Part shown: piece after piece, positions 54,121-63,093 of the stretch
Layout: each line of letters starts with the position of its first letter
How positions within the stretch are numbered: the stretch's first letter is position 1
NCBI RefSeq assembly: GCF_015352445.1
Contig: NZ_JADKPO010000022.1
Span: 19,790-83,789, forward strand
Direction of reading: 5' to 3'
Length of the DNA stretch: 64,000 nt
DNA from: Nocardioides agariphilus
Lineage (GTDB): Bacteria > Actinomycetota > Actinomycetes > Propionibacteriales > Nocardioidaceae
Program-made: the position numbers and the translations under genes
The notes under the pieces: model-generated
What the model was told of the DNA's origin: nothing
What the model saw: only the letters and a program-made list of their open reading frames with translations
Database searches by the model: none

Positions 54121-55395
54121 CTACCAGTTGGCCTGCGTCGAGGCGGCTGGCAGCGGATGCGCGGCGTCGTGGATGACGTAGACGGTGCCACCGGACGTGG
54201 GCAGCCAGGCGTTCTCGAACTGGGCGCGGTCATAGACGTGTCGCACGCCGGCGTTGGTCTTGGCCGCCGGGTCGTTGACGATCGGGTCACCGCTCGCGGT
54301 GAAGCCGATGATCACCAGCAGGTGGCCGTTGGACGACGACACCGGCGCGCCGGTCAGCTCACCCGACCCCCACGAGACCGAGGCCACCACGGGGATGCCC
54401 GCGGCGACGAGCTTCTCCGCCTCCCTCAACGAGCGCAGCCGCGTCACGAACGCGTCGCCGGCGAGCCGGGCGGCGTACGCCGTGTTGAACGGCCAGTTGC
54501 CCGTGCCCTCGTAGTCGGTGTCGTAGGTGCGCCGGGCGGCGTAGTCGACCCACGGGTCCGGGTGCCCGGCGGGCACGAAGCGATAGGCAGACGGCCGGGG
54601 CAAGGCGTCGTAGTAGCCCAGCACCATCGAGGTCGAGGTCGGCGAGCACCAGGCCTCACCGCCGCCGCCCCACTGGGAGTAGTCGCCGGCGTGGACCATC
54701 TGGGAGTACGACGGCACGTCGAGCTCGGTGCCGACGTTGCGCGTGGGCGTCGACACGGCCACCGTCGCCACGCGCGGCAGGCGGCTGGCCACGGCGCCGA
54801 CCATCGACACGGTCGGGCCGCGGGTGCCGGCCTTGCGGTAGAGCGAGAGACGCAGCTGCCAGGAGACCAGGCCGCCGGTGCCGCGCACCTTCCAGGTGTC
54901 GACGTCGACCGAGGCGAGGTCGTCGGACTGGGGTGAGGTGGTGGTGCGGCGCACGTAGCGGTCGCCCGCGGCCCACCGGCCCAGCAGGTCCCACGAGCTC
55001 TGCGTGCCCTGGGCGTTGCGGCCGCGGACCTCGACCTCGATGAACGAGTCGCCGGGGGTGCGGGCCGACCAGGACGCGATGAGCTCGGTGAAGGCGAAGG
55101 TGGAGGTCTGCCACGGCGCGGTCCAGCGGGCCCGCTCGTAGGTGCGGCCGGCGTACTGGCTCTGGCCCGCCCGTGAGCCGAAGACGATCGCGCCGTCACG
55201 GACGAGGGTGCCGCGGTGGTGTCCGGCGGCCAGGCCTTGACCTGCGAAGCGCGTGAAGGTGATGTTGCGCTTGGCCGTTGCTGCCGACGCCGACGTCACG
55301 GGCGCGAGGCTACTCAACGAGACCAGGAGGCCGGCCACGAGCAGGGTCACCAGGGCGCGCGGGCAAGCGAGCGGCCGAGAAGAAGGGCAAAGCAT
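54121..55395 (-). CDS. Secreted C39-like cysteine peptidase
   Basis: The 424-residue protein has a signal peptide (about 1-39), a unique N-terminal domain (about 45-215) and a Peptidase_C39_2 domain. Catalytic residues are Cys250 (GEAWCSPTSTSMV), His358 (NGHLLVIIGF) and Asp375 (IVNDPAA). It probably cleaves peptides outside the cell. It ends 6 bp from the convergent molybdopterin gene and is divergent from cysS. Confidence 0.88.
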   Translation of the reverse strand: MLCPSSRPLACPRALVTLLVAGLLVSLSSLAPVTSASAATAKRNITFTRFAGQGLAAGHHRGTLVRDGAIVFGSRAGQSQYAGRTYERARWTAPWQTSTFAFTELIASWSARTPGDSFIEVEVRGRNAQGTQSSWDLLGRWAAGDRYVRRTTTSPQSDDLASVDVDTWKVRGTGGLVSWQLRLSLYRKAGTRGPTVSMVGAVASRLPRVATVAVSTPTRNVGTELDVPSYSQMVHAGDYSQWGGGGEAWCSPTSTSMVLGYYDALPRPSAYRFVPAGHPDPWVDYAARRTYDTDYEGTGNWPFNTAYAARLAGDAFVTRLRSLREAEKLVAAGIPVVASVSWGSGELTGAPVSSSNGHLLVIIGFTASGDPIVNDPAAKTNAGVRHVYDRAQFENAWLPTSGGTVYVIHDAAHPLPAASTQANW

Positions 55396-55405
55396 CGTTC
55401 GACCA

Positions 55406-55411
55406 TAGACT
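55406..55411 (+). promoter_or_regulatory. -10 element (TAGACT) for cysS
   Basis: TAGACT ends 6 nt before GTG 55418. The two divergent start codons (55395 and 55418) are only 22 bp apart. Confidence 0.5.
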
Positions 55412-55417
55412 TTCCCG

Positions 55418-56887
55418 GTGACCCTCAGGCTCTACGACACCGCGACCCGCGAAGTCCGTGACTTCGTGCCCCTCGAGGAGGGGAAGGCCGGCATCTACGT
55501 GTGTGGCCTGACGGTCCAGTCCGAGCCGCACGTGGGTCACGTGCGGTCGGCGGTGAACTTCGACGTGCTGCGCCGGTGGCTGACCCACCAGGGCTACCAG
55601 GTCACCTTCATCCGCAACGTCACCGACATCGACGACAAGATCCTCGCCAAGGCCGCCGAGCAGGGTAGGCCGTGGTTCAACCTCGCCTACGCGATGCACC
55701 GCGAGCTCGACAAGGCCCTGGCATCGATCAACGTGCTCCCGCCGACCTACGAGCCCAGCGCCACCGCTCACGTGCCCGAGATGCTCGAGCTGATCCAGAC
55801 GCTGATCGCCAGGGGCCACGCCTACCCCGCCGAGGACGGGTCGGGCGACGTCTACTTCGACGTGCGGTCCTGGCCGGCCTATGGCGAGCTGACCAACCAG
55901 GGCGTCGACGACATGGCCCCGGCTGAGGACGCAGACCCGCCCATGATGGCCAGGAAGCGGGACCCGCGCGACTTCGCCCTCTGGAAGGGCTGGAAGAAGG
56001 AGTCGGAGCCCGAGAGCGCGGCCTGGCCCTCGCCCTACGGACCCGGACGTCCCGGCTGGCACATCGAGTGCTCGGCGATGGCCGGCAAGTATCTCGGCAC
56101 GGCCTTCGACATCCACGGCGGCGGCGTCGACCTGCGCTTCCCCCACCACGAGAACGAGCAGGCGCAGTCGCGCGCGGCGGGCCACGCGTTCGCGTCGTAC
56201 TGGCTGCACAACGCCTGGATCACCACTGCCGGCGAGAAGATGAGCAAGTCGCTCGGCAACTCGTTGCTGATCCCCGAGGTGCTCAAGCGGGTGCGCGGGA
56301 TCGAGCTGCGGTTCTACATGATCGCCGCCCACTACCGCTCGCACGTCGAGTTCTCCTTCGAGGCGCTCGACGAGGCGGCAGCCGGGTTCCGCAGGATCGA
56401 GAACTTCCTCGACCGCGCTGCCGCGATCGGCATCGGGCACGACGAGCGGCCGACGTCGCCGGCTCGCGTGGGCGCCCCCGCCGACGTACCCCTTCCCGAT
56501 GCCTTCGTGGCTGCGATGGATGACGACCTCGGCACGCCCGCTGCGGTCGCCGTCCTCTACGACACGGTCCGCGAGGGCAACAAGCTGCTCGCCGACGGCC
56601 CTTCGCCGGCCCTGATCACGGCTGTGCGTCAGGTCGTCGACATGCTGGGTGTGCTGGGTCTGGACCCCACCGATCCCGGCTGGCCGAGCGCCACCTCGTC
56701 GAGTGACAGCCGCATGGCCGCGGCCGTGGACGCGCTCGTCCAGGGGCTGCTCGCCGAGCGTGCCGACGCGCGGGTGGCCAAGGACTGGGCCCGAGCCGAC
56801 GCTATCCGTGACCAGATCAAGGCTGCCGGGATCGAGGTCGAGGACACCCCGGCCGGTCCCGTGTGGACCTTGCCGACGACAGGGTGA
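55418..56887 (+). CDS. cysS: Cysteinyl-tRNA synthetase
   Basis: The 489-residue class I synthetase has [20 protein letters not shown] (HIGH-type motif plus zinc Cys), [23 protein letters not shown] (zinc) and [11 protein letters not shown] (KMSKS). It charges tRNA-Cys in the cytoplasm. The length fits the family. It is followed by rlmB after 12 bp, as in mycobacteria. Confidence 0.97.
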   Translation: MTLRLYDTATREVRDFVPLEEGKAGIYVCGLTVQSEPHVGHVRSAVNFDVLRRWLTHQGYQVTFIRNVTDIDDKILAKAAEQGRPWFNLAYAMHRELDKALASINVLPPTYEPSATAHVPEMLELIQTLIARGHAYPAEDGSGDVYFDVRSWPAYGELTNQGVDDMAPAEDADPPMMARKRDPRDFALWKGWKKESEPESAAWPSPYGPGRPGWHIECSAMAGKYLGTAFDIHGGGVDLRFPHHENEQAQSRAAGHAFASYWLHNAWITTAGEKMSKSLGNSLLIPEVLKRVRGIELRFYMIAAHYRSHVEFSFEALDEAAAGFRRIENFLDRAAAIGIGHDERPTSPARVGAPADVPLPDAFVAAMDDDLGTPAAVAVLYDTVREGNKLLADGPSPALITAVRQVVDMLGVLGLDPTDPGWPSATSSSDSRMAAAVDALVQGLLAERADARVAKDWARADAIRDQIKAAGIEVEDTPAGPVWTLPTTG

Positions 56888-56899
56888 GAGAAGTGACCA

Positions 56900-57850
56900 G
56901 TGCCCGGTAACTCAGCGCGCCGAGGCGCGATCCGCAAGACCGCCAAGAAGCCGACAGCCGGCTCCGGAGGTCGCGTCAAGCGCGGCCTCGAGGGAAAGGG
57001 CCCGACGCCGAAGGCGAAGGACCGACCCAACCACAAGGTCTACAAGCAGAAGGCCAACGCAGAGAAGGCCGCAGCCGCTCGGCCACGCCGCCGCAACACC
57101 GGCGGGGAGGCCGAGTGGATCGCGGGCCGCAACCCGGTCGTGGAGGCGTTGCGGGCCGGCGTACCGGTCAAGACGTTGTACGTCGCCGAGGGGGCCGAGC
57201 GAGACGGCCGGTTGCGCGAGGCGTTCAAGCTCGCCAGCGAGCACCACATCGGCCTGCTCGAGGTGACCGGCCGCGAGCTCGACCGGCTCACCAGCGGCGC
57301 TGTGCACCAGGGGCTGGCGGCGAAGATCCCGGCCTACGAGTACGCCCACGCCGACGACCTCCTCGACCGTGCTGCCGAGGCGGGTGAGCCGCCGCTGATC
57401 GTCGCGCTCGACTCGGTGACCGACCCGCGCAACCTCGGGGCGGTCGTGCGCAGTGCAGCAGGCTTCGGTGCCCACGGTGTGCTCGTGCCCGAGCGTCGAG
57501 CGGCCGGGATGACCGCGTCCGCCTGGAAGACCAGTGCCGGAGCGGCTGCGCGGATCCCGGTCGCCCAGGCGGTCAACCTGGTGCGGCAGCTGAAGTGCTA
57601 TCAGGAAGCCGGCTGCATGGTCGTCGGCCTGGCCGCCGACGGCAACGTCAGCCTGCCCGACCTCGACCTCGGTGACGGACCCCTCGTCCTCGTCGTCGGC
57701 TCCGAGGACTCAGGTCTCTCCCGCCTGGTCGCCGAGACCTGCGACCAGTTGGTCTCGATCCCGATGGCCGGCCAGGTCGAGTCGCTCAACGCGGGTGTCG
57801 CCGCGAGCGTCGCGCTGTACGCCGTGTCGCAGGCCCGCGTCGCTGGTTGA
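56900..57850 (+). CDS. rlmB: 23S rRNA (guanosine-2'-O)-methyltransferase, RlmB type
   Basis: The 316-residue SpoU-family enzyme has a basic N-terminal extension (about 1-70, Lys/Arg-rich), a substrate-binding domain (AGRNPVVEALRAGVPVKTLYV) and the knotted methylase motifs DSVTDPRNLGAVVRSAAGFG, VVGSEDSGLSRL and SIPMAGQVESLNAGVAASV. It methylates G2251-type sites in 23S rRNA. The last codons end in a copy of the REP-like GGTTGAGG sequence. Confidence 0.93.
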   Translation: MPGNSARRGAIRKTAKKPTAGSGGRVKRGLEGKGPTPKAKDRPNHKVYKQKANAEKAAAARPRRRNTGGEAEWIAGRNPVVEALRAGVPVKTLYVAEGAERDGRLREAFKLASEHHIGLLEVTGRELDRLTSGAVHQGLAAKIPAYEYAHADDLLDRAAEAGEPPLIVALDSVTDPRNLGAVVRSAAGFGAHGVLVPERRAAGMTASAWKTSAGAAARIPVAQAVNLVRQLKCYQEAGCMVVGLAADGNVSLPDLDLGDGPLVLVVGSEDSGLSRLVAETCDQLVSIPMAGQVESLNAGVAASVALYAVSQARVAG

Positions 57851-57860
57851 GGTGGCCCCC

Positions 57861-59429
57861 GTGGCCAATGCGCGACGGCGCCGCTACGCCGGCGCCGCCG
57901 TGGCGGTCGCCGTCTGGTTCGTGGTGGCGCTGCTCGCGGCGATGGCGGCCTTCCTCGGCAGCAGCCGCACGCTGGTGCTGGCGACCCACGACGCGAACCT
58001 CAGGCCCTCCCTCACCGGTTACGTCGTGCTGCACACCGGACCGGTGCTGCCCGACGTACGTCAGCCGTCCGGGAGCCGGATCGGCGTCGACATCACGCTC
58101 GGCAAGACCGACGCCACCTCCGTCGACGAGCTGCTCCAGCGCTATGCCGCCATCGCCAGCCAGCCAGAGGGCCAGATCGCGAAGGTGCGCGAGGCGCTCG
58201 GCGACATGGTGGTCGCGGCGGCCCTCCGGGGCGCGCTCGTGGGGCTGATCCCCCTGGGGTTGTGGTGGCTGGTGGGCCGACGGCGGCGCGACGAGCTCCT
58301 CCATCGCGCGCGGCGGCTGCGACTGCTCGAGGTCGGGCTGGTGCTGATGCTCGCCGTGGTGCTGTGGTGGGAGCCGTGGTCCGACGAGGACCCGACCGTG
58401 TTCGCCGGACAGGACTGGGTCCCCCTTGCCGACTTCCTCGGACCCGAGGTGCCGCTGCCCGACGAGGTGTCCGACATCGAGGTGCTCGGCGACGTCACCA
58501 CCAACCAGACCAGGCGGCTGATCGAAAGCGCGATCTCGACCTACGACCAGAGCAAGACGTTCTACACCGCGGCGGCGCAGGCGGCCGCCGGGCTGGAGCT
58601 GCGTCAACCCGCCGCGGACGAGACCGTGGCGCTGCTGGTCTCCGACCGTCACGACAACATCGGCATGGACCAGGTGGCCCGTGCGGTCGGCGACGCGGGC
58701 GGCGCGACGATGGTGCTGGACCTCGGTGACGACACGTCGGTGGGCCGGACGTGGGAGGCGTTCAGCCTGGACTCGGTGACCTCGGCGTTCGAGGACTACG
58801 ACCGGTTCGGCGTGGCGGGCAACCACGACCACGGGTCGTTCGTGCGCGGCTACCTGGGCGAGCACGGGTGGACCATGCTCGACGCAGAGACGTTGATCGG
58901 GCCGGCGGGCATCCGACTCCTCGGCGTCGACGACCCGCGCTCGAGCGGCCTGGGCAACTGGCGCGACGAGACGGGGCTCTCGTTCGCCGAGGTGGGCGAC
59001 CGGCTGGCCGACGTCGCGTGCGAGGCCCAGGACCTCGGGCGCCGGGTCGCCACGCTGGTGGTGCACGACGCCAACCTCGGGGCCGCGGCCCTGGCGCGCG
59101 GGTGCGCCGACCTCGTCGTCGGCGGGCACACCCACGTGCAGGCGGGCCCGACCCGGGTCGTGGGCGAGAACGGCGCGACCGGCTACAGCTACACGACCGG
59201 TACGACGGGCGGCGCGGCCTACGCCTTCGCCCTCGGCAGCAAGCCACGACGTCCGGCCGGGGTCTCGCTGGTGACCTACCGTGACGGGCGTCCCGTCGGC
59301 GTCCAGGCCGTCACCTTGCAGACGACCGGAGTGTTCGAGGTCGGTGACTTCGTCTCACTCGCGCCGACCCCGCCGTTGACCGACGCGACCGCGCCGGAGC
59401 AGCCACTGACGAGCACCCCCTCCGGTTGA
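57861..59429 (+). CDS. Membrane-anchored metallophosphoesterase
   Basis: The 522-residue protein has an N-terminal membrane helix (about 14-35), two more hydrophobic segments (about 115-170) and a calcineurin-like phosphoesterase domain. That domain has LLVSDRHDNIGM, VLDLGDDTS, VAGNHDHGS, VVHDANLG and VVGGHTHVQ. All metal ligands are present, although the domain's GD motif is followed by DT. It is a hydrolase of unknown substrate facing the outside. GTG 57861 has GAGGT 7 nt upstream; GTG 57852 is possible. It ends with GGTTGAGG. Confidence 0.85.
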   Translation: MANARRRRYAGAAVAVAVWFVVALLAAMAAFLGSSRTLVLATHDANLRPSLTGYVVLHTGPVLPDVRQPSGSRIGVDITLGKTDATSVDELLQRYAAIASQPEGQIAKVREALGDMVVAAALRGALVGLIPLGLWWLVGRRRRDELLHRARRLRLLEVGLVLMLAVVLWWEPWSDEDPTVFAGQDWVPLADFLGPEVPLPDEVSDIEVLGDVTTNQTRRLIESAISTYDQSKTFYTAAAQAAAGLELRQPAADETVALLVSDRHDNIGMDQVARAVGDAGGATMVLDLGDDTSVGRTWEAFSLDSVTSAFEDYDRFGVAGNHDHGSFVRGYLGEHGWTMLDAETLIGPAGIRLLGVDDPRSSGLGNWRDETGLSFAEVGDRLADVACEAQDLGRRVATLVVHDANLGAAALARGCADLVVGGHTHVQAGPTRVVGENGATGYSYTTGTTGGAAYAFALGSKPRRPAGVSLVTYRDGRPVGVQAVTLQTTGVFEVGDFVSLAPTPPLTDATAPEQPLTSTPSG

Positions 59430-59468
59430 GGACGGCCTGGCTGGGCCAGTCGCCAAGACCGCGCCACC

Positions 59469-60089
59469 TCAGTGGAGGAGGAGGTACGCGCCGACGCCTG
59501 CCGTGTAGAGGTGGGCCCAGAAGGGCGGGTTGAACGGCCCCGCGAACCGCGTCGCCACGAGGCCGATGGCGAAGGCGAGCCCCCACCCGACGCCGACCCA
59601 GCCGAGCCACGTCGGCAACGGGTCGGACTGGAGGACGGCGAGCCCCAGCACGGCGGATGCGGCGTACGCGCTGAGCATGTGGACGCAGTACAGCGCTCCG
59701 GCCCATCGGTCGTAGACGATGAAGCCGTCAGAGACGTCCCCGTCAGCGGCTGCTCGCTCCGCCGCCCAGGGCACCACGGTCAGTCGAAACGCGATCGACG
59801 CTATCCAGCAGACCCCACCGGACACGTACACCGCTGCCGCCATGCCGGCGAGGGCTGATGCGATGGGCTCTGCCAGGATCTGCGCCAGGCCGGCCAGCCC
59901 GGCGGAGGTGACGAGCACTCCTGCCACCATCCACACGTGGATCCAGGTCCAGCGGCGGCGGTCCCGGTGGACGGCGAGGAGCGACTCCGGCAGTGGGCGC
60001 TGGTACTCCAGCCGCCATGCCGAGGCGCCCACCAGAAAGATCCCCAGTCCGGCGACGAGGACGCCCCCGACCAGCACCGAGCCCTCCAC
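59469..60089 (-). CDS. Membrane protein of unknown function
   Basis: The 206-residue protein has six hydrophobic helices with conserved-looking aromatic patches (RRRWTWIHVWMVAG, DRWAGALYCVHMLSAYAAS, FNPPFWAHLYTAGVGAYLLLH). No family is recognised. A CAGGAT hexamer lies just before its GTG, suggesting a leaderless start. It is convergent with the metallophosphoesterase. Confidence 0.7.
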   Translation of the reverse strand: MEGSVLVGGVLVAGLGIFLVGASAWRLEYQRPLPESLLAVHRDRRRWTWIHVWMVAGVLVTSAGLAGLAQILAEPIASALAGMAAAVYVSGGVCWIASIAFRLTVVPWAAERAAADGDVSDGFIVYDRWAGALYCVHMLSAYAASAVLGLAVLQSDPLPTWLGWVGVGWGLAFAIGLVATRFAGPFNPPFWAHLYTAGVGAYLLLH

Positions 60090-60139
60090 CCGGGCATCCT
60101 GCCAGGAGCAGGCGCTCGGGGCGGGATAGTAGGGACGCC

Positions 60140-60145
60140 TAGTAT
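60140..60145 (+). promoter_or_regulatory. -10 element (TAGTAT) for the acyl-CoA dehydrogenase
   Basis: TAGTAT ends 6 nt before ATG 60152. Confidence 0.5.
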
Positions 60146-60151
60146 CGGCGG

Positions 60152-61312
60152 ATGGCCACGACCGTCGACCGACTGCTGCCGACCGAGGAGGCCGAGGCGC
60201 TCCTCGAGCTCACGCGCGAGCTGGCGACCAAGGAGCTGGCCCCGCAGGTGCACGACGCGGAGGAGAACGGCGAGTTCCCCGCGGCGGCGTACGCCCTGCT
60301 CGGCAAGTCGGGGCTGATGAGCCTGCCGTTCGCGGAGCAGTACGGCGGCGGGGAGCAGCCCTACGAGGTGTACCTCCAGGTCGTCGAGGAGATCGCCGCC
60401 GTCTGGCCGAGCGTGGCCGTCGGCCTGAGCGTGCACACGCTGACCGCCTCGGTCGTCGCCGCCAACGCGAGCCAGGAGCAGTGCGCGACGTGGCTGCCGA
60501 GGATGCTGAGCGGCGAGTGGCTGGGGGCCTACTGCCTCTCGGAGCCGCAGGCGGGCTCCGATGTGAGCGGCATCAAGACGCGCGCGCGGCTCGACGGCTC
60601 CGCTGACAACGGGGAGTACGTCGTCTCCGGCACCAAGCAGTGGATCAGCAACGGCTCGTGTGCCGACTACTACATCCTGTTCGCCCGCACCGGAGACCAT
60701 CCGACGCGGGGCCTGAGCGCGTTCGTCGTACCTGCGGACACCGCGGGCATGTCGTTCGGCGCCCCGGAGAAGAAGATGGGCCTGGCGTGCGACGTCACCA
60801 CGCAGGTGCTCTTCGACCAGGCGCGGATCCCGGTGGGCCACCGGATCGGCGAGGAGGGTGACGGCATGAAGGTCGCTCTCTCGGCGCTCGACTCGGGCCG
60901 GCTGGGCATCGCCGCGGTCGCCACCGGCCTGGCGCAAGGAGCCATGGCGCTGGCTGTCGGCTACGCGCGCGAGCGCCAGCAGTTCGGCAAGGCGATCGGG
61001 GAGTTCCAGGGGCTGCAGTTCCTCCTCGCCGAGCTGGGGGTCGAGGTCGAGCGTGCCCGGGCGACGTACCTCCACGCGGCACGGCTCAAGGACGCCGGCC
61101 GGTCGTTCTCCCGGCAGGCCAGCATCGCCAAGCTCTGTGCGTCGGATGCCGCGATGCGGGTCTCGACCGAGGCGGTGCAGGTGCTCGGGGGCAACGGCTA
61201 CACCCGCGACTATCCGGCCGAGCGCTACTTCCGCGACGCGAAGGTGACGCAGATCTTCGAGGGCACCAACCAGATCCAGCGGATGGTGATCGGCCGAGAT
61301 CTCCTCAAGTGA
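60152..61312 (+). CDS. Acyl-CoA dehydrogenase
   Basis: The 386-residue enzyme has YCLSEPQAGSDVSGIKTRA for FAD, SGTKQWISNGSCADYYILFAR and QQFGKAIGEFQGLQFLLAELG. The catalytic-region VQVLGGNGYTRDYPAERYFRDAKV and EGTNQIQRMVIGRDLL follow. It is a second acyl-CoA dehydrogenase, distant in sequence from the one at 12480, and closer to the short/branched-chain group. No pathway partner is adjacent. Confidence 0.93.
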   Translation: MATTVDRLLPTEEAEALLELTRELATKELAPQVHDAEENGEFPAAAYALLGKSGLMSLPFAEQYGGGEQPYEVYLQVVEEIAAVWPSVAVGLSVHTLTASVVAANASQEQCATWLPRMLSGEWLGAYCLSEPQAGSDVSGIKTRARLDGSADNGEYVVSGTKQWISNGSCADYYILFARTGDHPTRGLSAFVVPADTAGMSFGAPEKKMGLACDVTTQVLFDQARIPVGHRIGEEGDGMKVALSALDSGRLGIAAVATGLAQGAMALAVGYARERQQFGKAIGEFQGLQFLLAELGVEVERARATYLHAARLKDAGRSFSRQASIAKLCASDAAMRVSTEAVQVLGGNGYTRDYPAERYFRDAKVTQIFEGTNQIQRMVIGRDLLK

Positions 61313-61394
61313 TGCCGCTGCTGCCGCCAGTCTGGACGTAGGCGGCAATCCGCAGACGAGTCGGCGTCGAACCACTGTCGAGAGCCGATCCTTG

Positions 61395-61411
61395 TTGCAA
61401 GCGTCTTGCAA
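61395..61411 (+). promoter_or_regulatory. Nur (nickel-responsive) box
   Basis: TTGCAA-N5-TTGCAA matches the Streptomyces Nur box (TTGCAA-N5-TTGCAA) exactly. It sits within a larger perfect palindrome, TTGTTGCAAG-CGT-CTTGCAACAA (61392-61414). The right TTGCAA doubles as a -35 hexamer, 17 nt before the TAGGGT -10 at 61429-61434. Nur bound with nickel would therefore block the promoter. Confidence 0.88.
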
Positions 61412-61428
61412 CAACGTCAGCTTCTCCC

Positions 61429-61434
61429 TAGGGT
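61429..61434 (+). promoter_or_regulatory. -10 element (TAGGGT) of the nickel importer operon
   Basis: TAGGGT is 17 nt downstream of TTGCAA (61406-61411). The start near 61441 gives a leader of about 30 nt with a GGGGAGGG ribosome site. Confidence 0.65.
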
Positions 61435-61470
61435 CGAAGTGGCCGCACAACTCCAGGGGAGGGACCACCC

Positions 61471-62157
61471 ATGCACGTGCCGGACGGCTTCCTCGATGCT
61501 CCGACGTCGGTGGCCACGGGGGCCGTCGCCGCGGTCGGCATCGCGATCGCCCTGCGCGGGGCCCGGCGTGAGCTCGACGACCGCACCGCGCCGCTGGCCG
61601 GCTTGGTGGCGACGTTCGTGTTCGCGACCCAGATGATCAACTTCCCCGTCGGTGCGGGCACCAGCGGACACCTGCTGGGAGGTGCGCTCGCTGCTGTGCT
61701 CGTCGGCCCCTACACCGGCCTGCTGTGCCTCAGCGTCGTATTCGTGGTGCAGTGCCTGCTGTTCGCCGACGGAGGCATCACGGCGCTCGGCACCAACATC
61801 CTCCTGATGGGCATCGTCACGGTCGTCGTCGGCTGGGCGCTGTTCAAGATCACCCAGGCAGTGCTGCCCAAGCGCGTCTCGATGGTCGCGCCGGCCGCGG
61901 CGATCGGTGCCCTGCTGTCGGTCCCTGTCGCCTCGCTCGCCTTCGTCGGCCTCTATGCGGTCGGCGGGTCCGTCGACATCTCGCTCGGCGCGCTGGCCAC
62001 GGCCATGGTGGGTGTCCACACGCTCATCGGGATCGGCGAGGCGCTGATCACCTTCCTGGCCGTCGGCAGCATCGCGGCCGTGCGGCCCGACCTCGTGTAC
62101 GGCGCACGGCCGGTGCTCGCGCAACGCACCCTCGTGCTCAAGGGAGCCGCGCGATGA
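61471..62157 (+). CDS. cbiM: ECF-type metal importer substrate-binding permease, CbiM/NikM
   Basis: The 228-residue protein begins MHVPDGFLDAPTS, whose N-terminal His2 coordinates the metal, and has seven hydrophobic segments with NFPVGAGTSGHLLGG and FADGGITALGTN. It binds Ni or Co outside the membrane. A Nur box in front indicates nickel as the likely metal. It overlaps the next gene by ATGA. Confidence 0.92.
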   Translation: MHVPDGFLDAPTSVATGAVAAVGIAIALRGARRELDDRTAPLAGLVATFVFATQMINFPVGAGTSGHLLGGALAAVLVGPYTGLLCLSVVFVVQCLLFADGGITALGTNILLMGIVTVVVGWALFKITQAVLPKRVSMVAPAAAIGALLSVPVASLAFVGLYAVGGSVDISLGALATAMVGVHTLIGIGEALITFLAVGSIAAVRPDLVYGARPVLAQRTLVLKGAAR

Positions 62158-62423
62158 CCAAGGTGTCGACGCGCTGGCTCGTGGTGGCCGGGATCGCGGT
62201 GGCGCTCCTGGTCGCAGGGATCGGCAGCCGCTACGCCTCTGGCGACCCCGACGGCCTGACCAAGGTCTCCCAGGACCACGGCTTCGCGTCCGCCGGCACC
62301 TCTCACGACGGCCCGTTCGCCTACGGCGGCTGGTCAGGTGTCGTCGGAGTGGTCGCTGTGCTCGCGATCGTCTTGGTGCTCGTCCTCTTCCTGCGGCGGC
62401 GCCGCAGCTCCGACGAGGCCTGA
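62154..62423 (+). CDS. PDGLE-domain protein, CbiN/NikN-like accessory
   Basis: The 89-residue protein has two hydrophobic helices around a loop with SGDPDGLTKVSQDHGF, the PDGLE signature of accessory subunits of CbiM-type transporters. It supports metal loading into the CbiM core. It overlaps CbiM by 4 bp. Confidence 0.88.
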   Translation: MTKVSTRWLVVAGIAVALLVAGIGSRYASGDPDGLTKVSQDHGFASAGTSHDGPFAYGGWSGVVGVVAVLAIVLVLVLFLRRRRSSDEA

Positions 62424-62424
62424 C

Positions 62425-63093
62425 GTGGGCTCCCCGCACGGGCACAAGCTCCACTTCCACGGCCACTCCTGGCTGCACCGCCTGCCGGCGCACGTGAAGC
62501 TGGTCGCCCTGGTGGTCTTCATGCTCACCGTGGTCGCGACGCCGCGAGGGTGGTTCCCCGTCTTCGGGATCTACCTGCTGGTGCTGGCCGCGCTCGTCGC
62601 CGTCTCGCACGTGCCCCCGACGTACCTCGCCAAGCGGATGGTGGTGGAGGTGCCGTTCGTGGTGTTCGCACTGGTCTTGCCGTTCGTGGCGACCGGGCCC
62701 CGCACCGACGTACTCGGGATCTCGCTGTCCGAGCACGGGCTCCTGGGGGCGTGGGGCCTGCTGGTCAAGGGCACTCTCGGCGTGCTGGCCAGCCTGCTGC
62801 TGGCGGCCACGACCGAGCCGCGTGCGCTGCTCGCCGGGCTCGAGCGGCTGCACGTGCCGTCGCTGCTCGTGCAGATCATGGGCTTCATGATCCGCTACCT
62901 CGACGTCGTCACCGACGAGCTGTGGCGGATGCACATCGCGCGACAGTCCCGCGGCTTCAGCGCTCGTGACCCACGCCAGTGGCCGGTGCTCGCGAAGTCG
63001 GTGGGCGTGCTGTTCATCCGCTCCTACGAGCGGGGCGAGCGGGTGCACCTGGCGATGCTGTCTCGCGGGTACGACGGGGGAGTCTCGCGGTGA
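62425..63093 (+). CDS. cbiQ: ECF transporter T component, CbiQ
   Basis: The 222-residue protein has a His-rich N-terminus (GHKLHFHGHSWLHRLPAH), several hydrophobic helices and the two ABC-coupling motifs (ARQSRGFSARDP and LSRGYDGG, the Ala-Arg-Gly type). It transmits ATPase movement to CbiM. The His cluster could bind metal on the cytoplasmic side. The GTG start is 1 bp after the previous stop, and its stop overlaps cbiO (GTGA). Confidence 0.92.
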   Translation: MGSPHGHKLHFHGHSWLHRLPAHVKLVALVVFMLTVVATPRGWFPVFGIYLLVLAALVAVSHVPPTYLAKRMVVEVPFVVFALVLPFVATGPRTDVLGISLSEHGLLGAWGLLVKGTLGVLASLLLAATTEPRALLAGLERLHVPSLLVQIMGFMIRYLDVVTDELWRMHIARQSRGFSARDPRQWPVLAKSVGVLFIRSYERGERVHLAMLSRGYDGGVSR

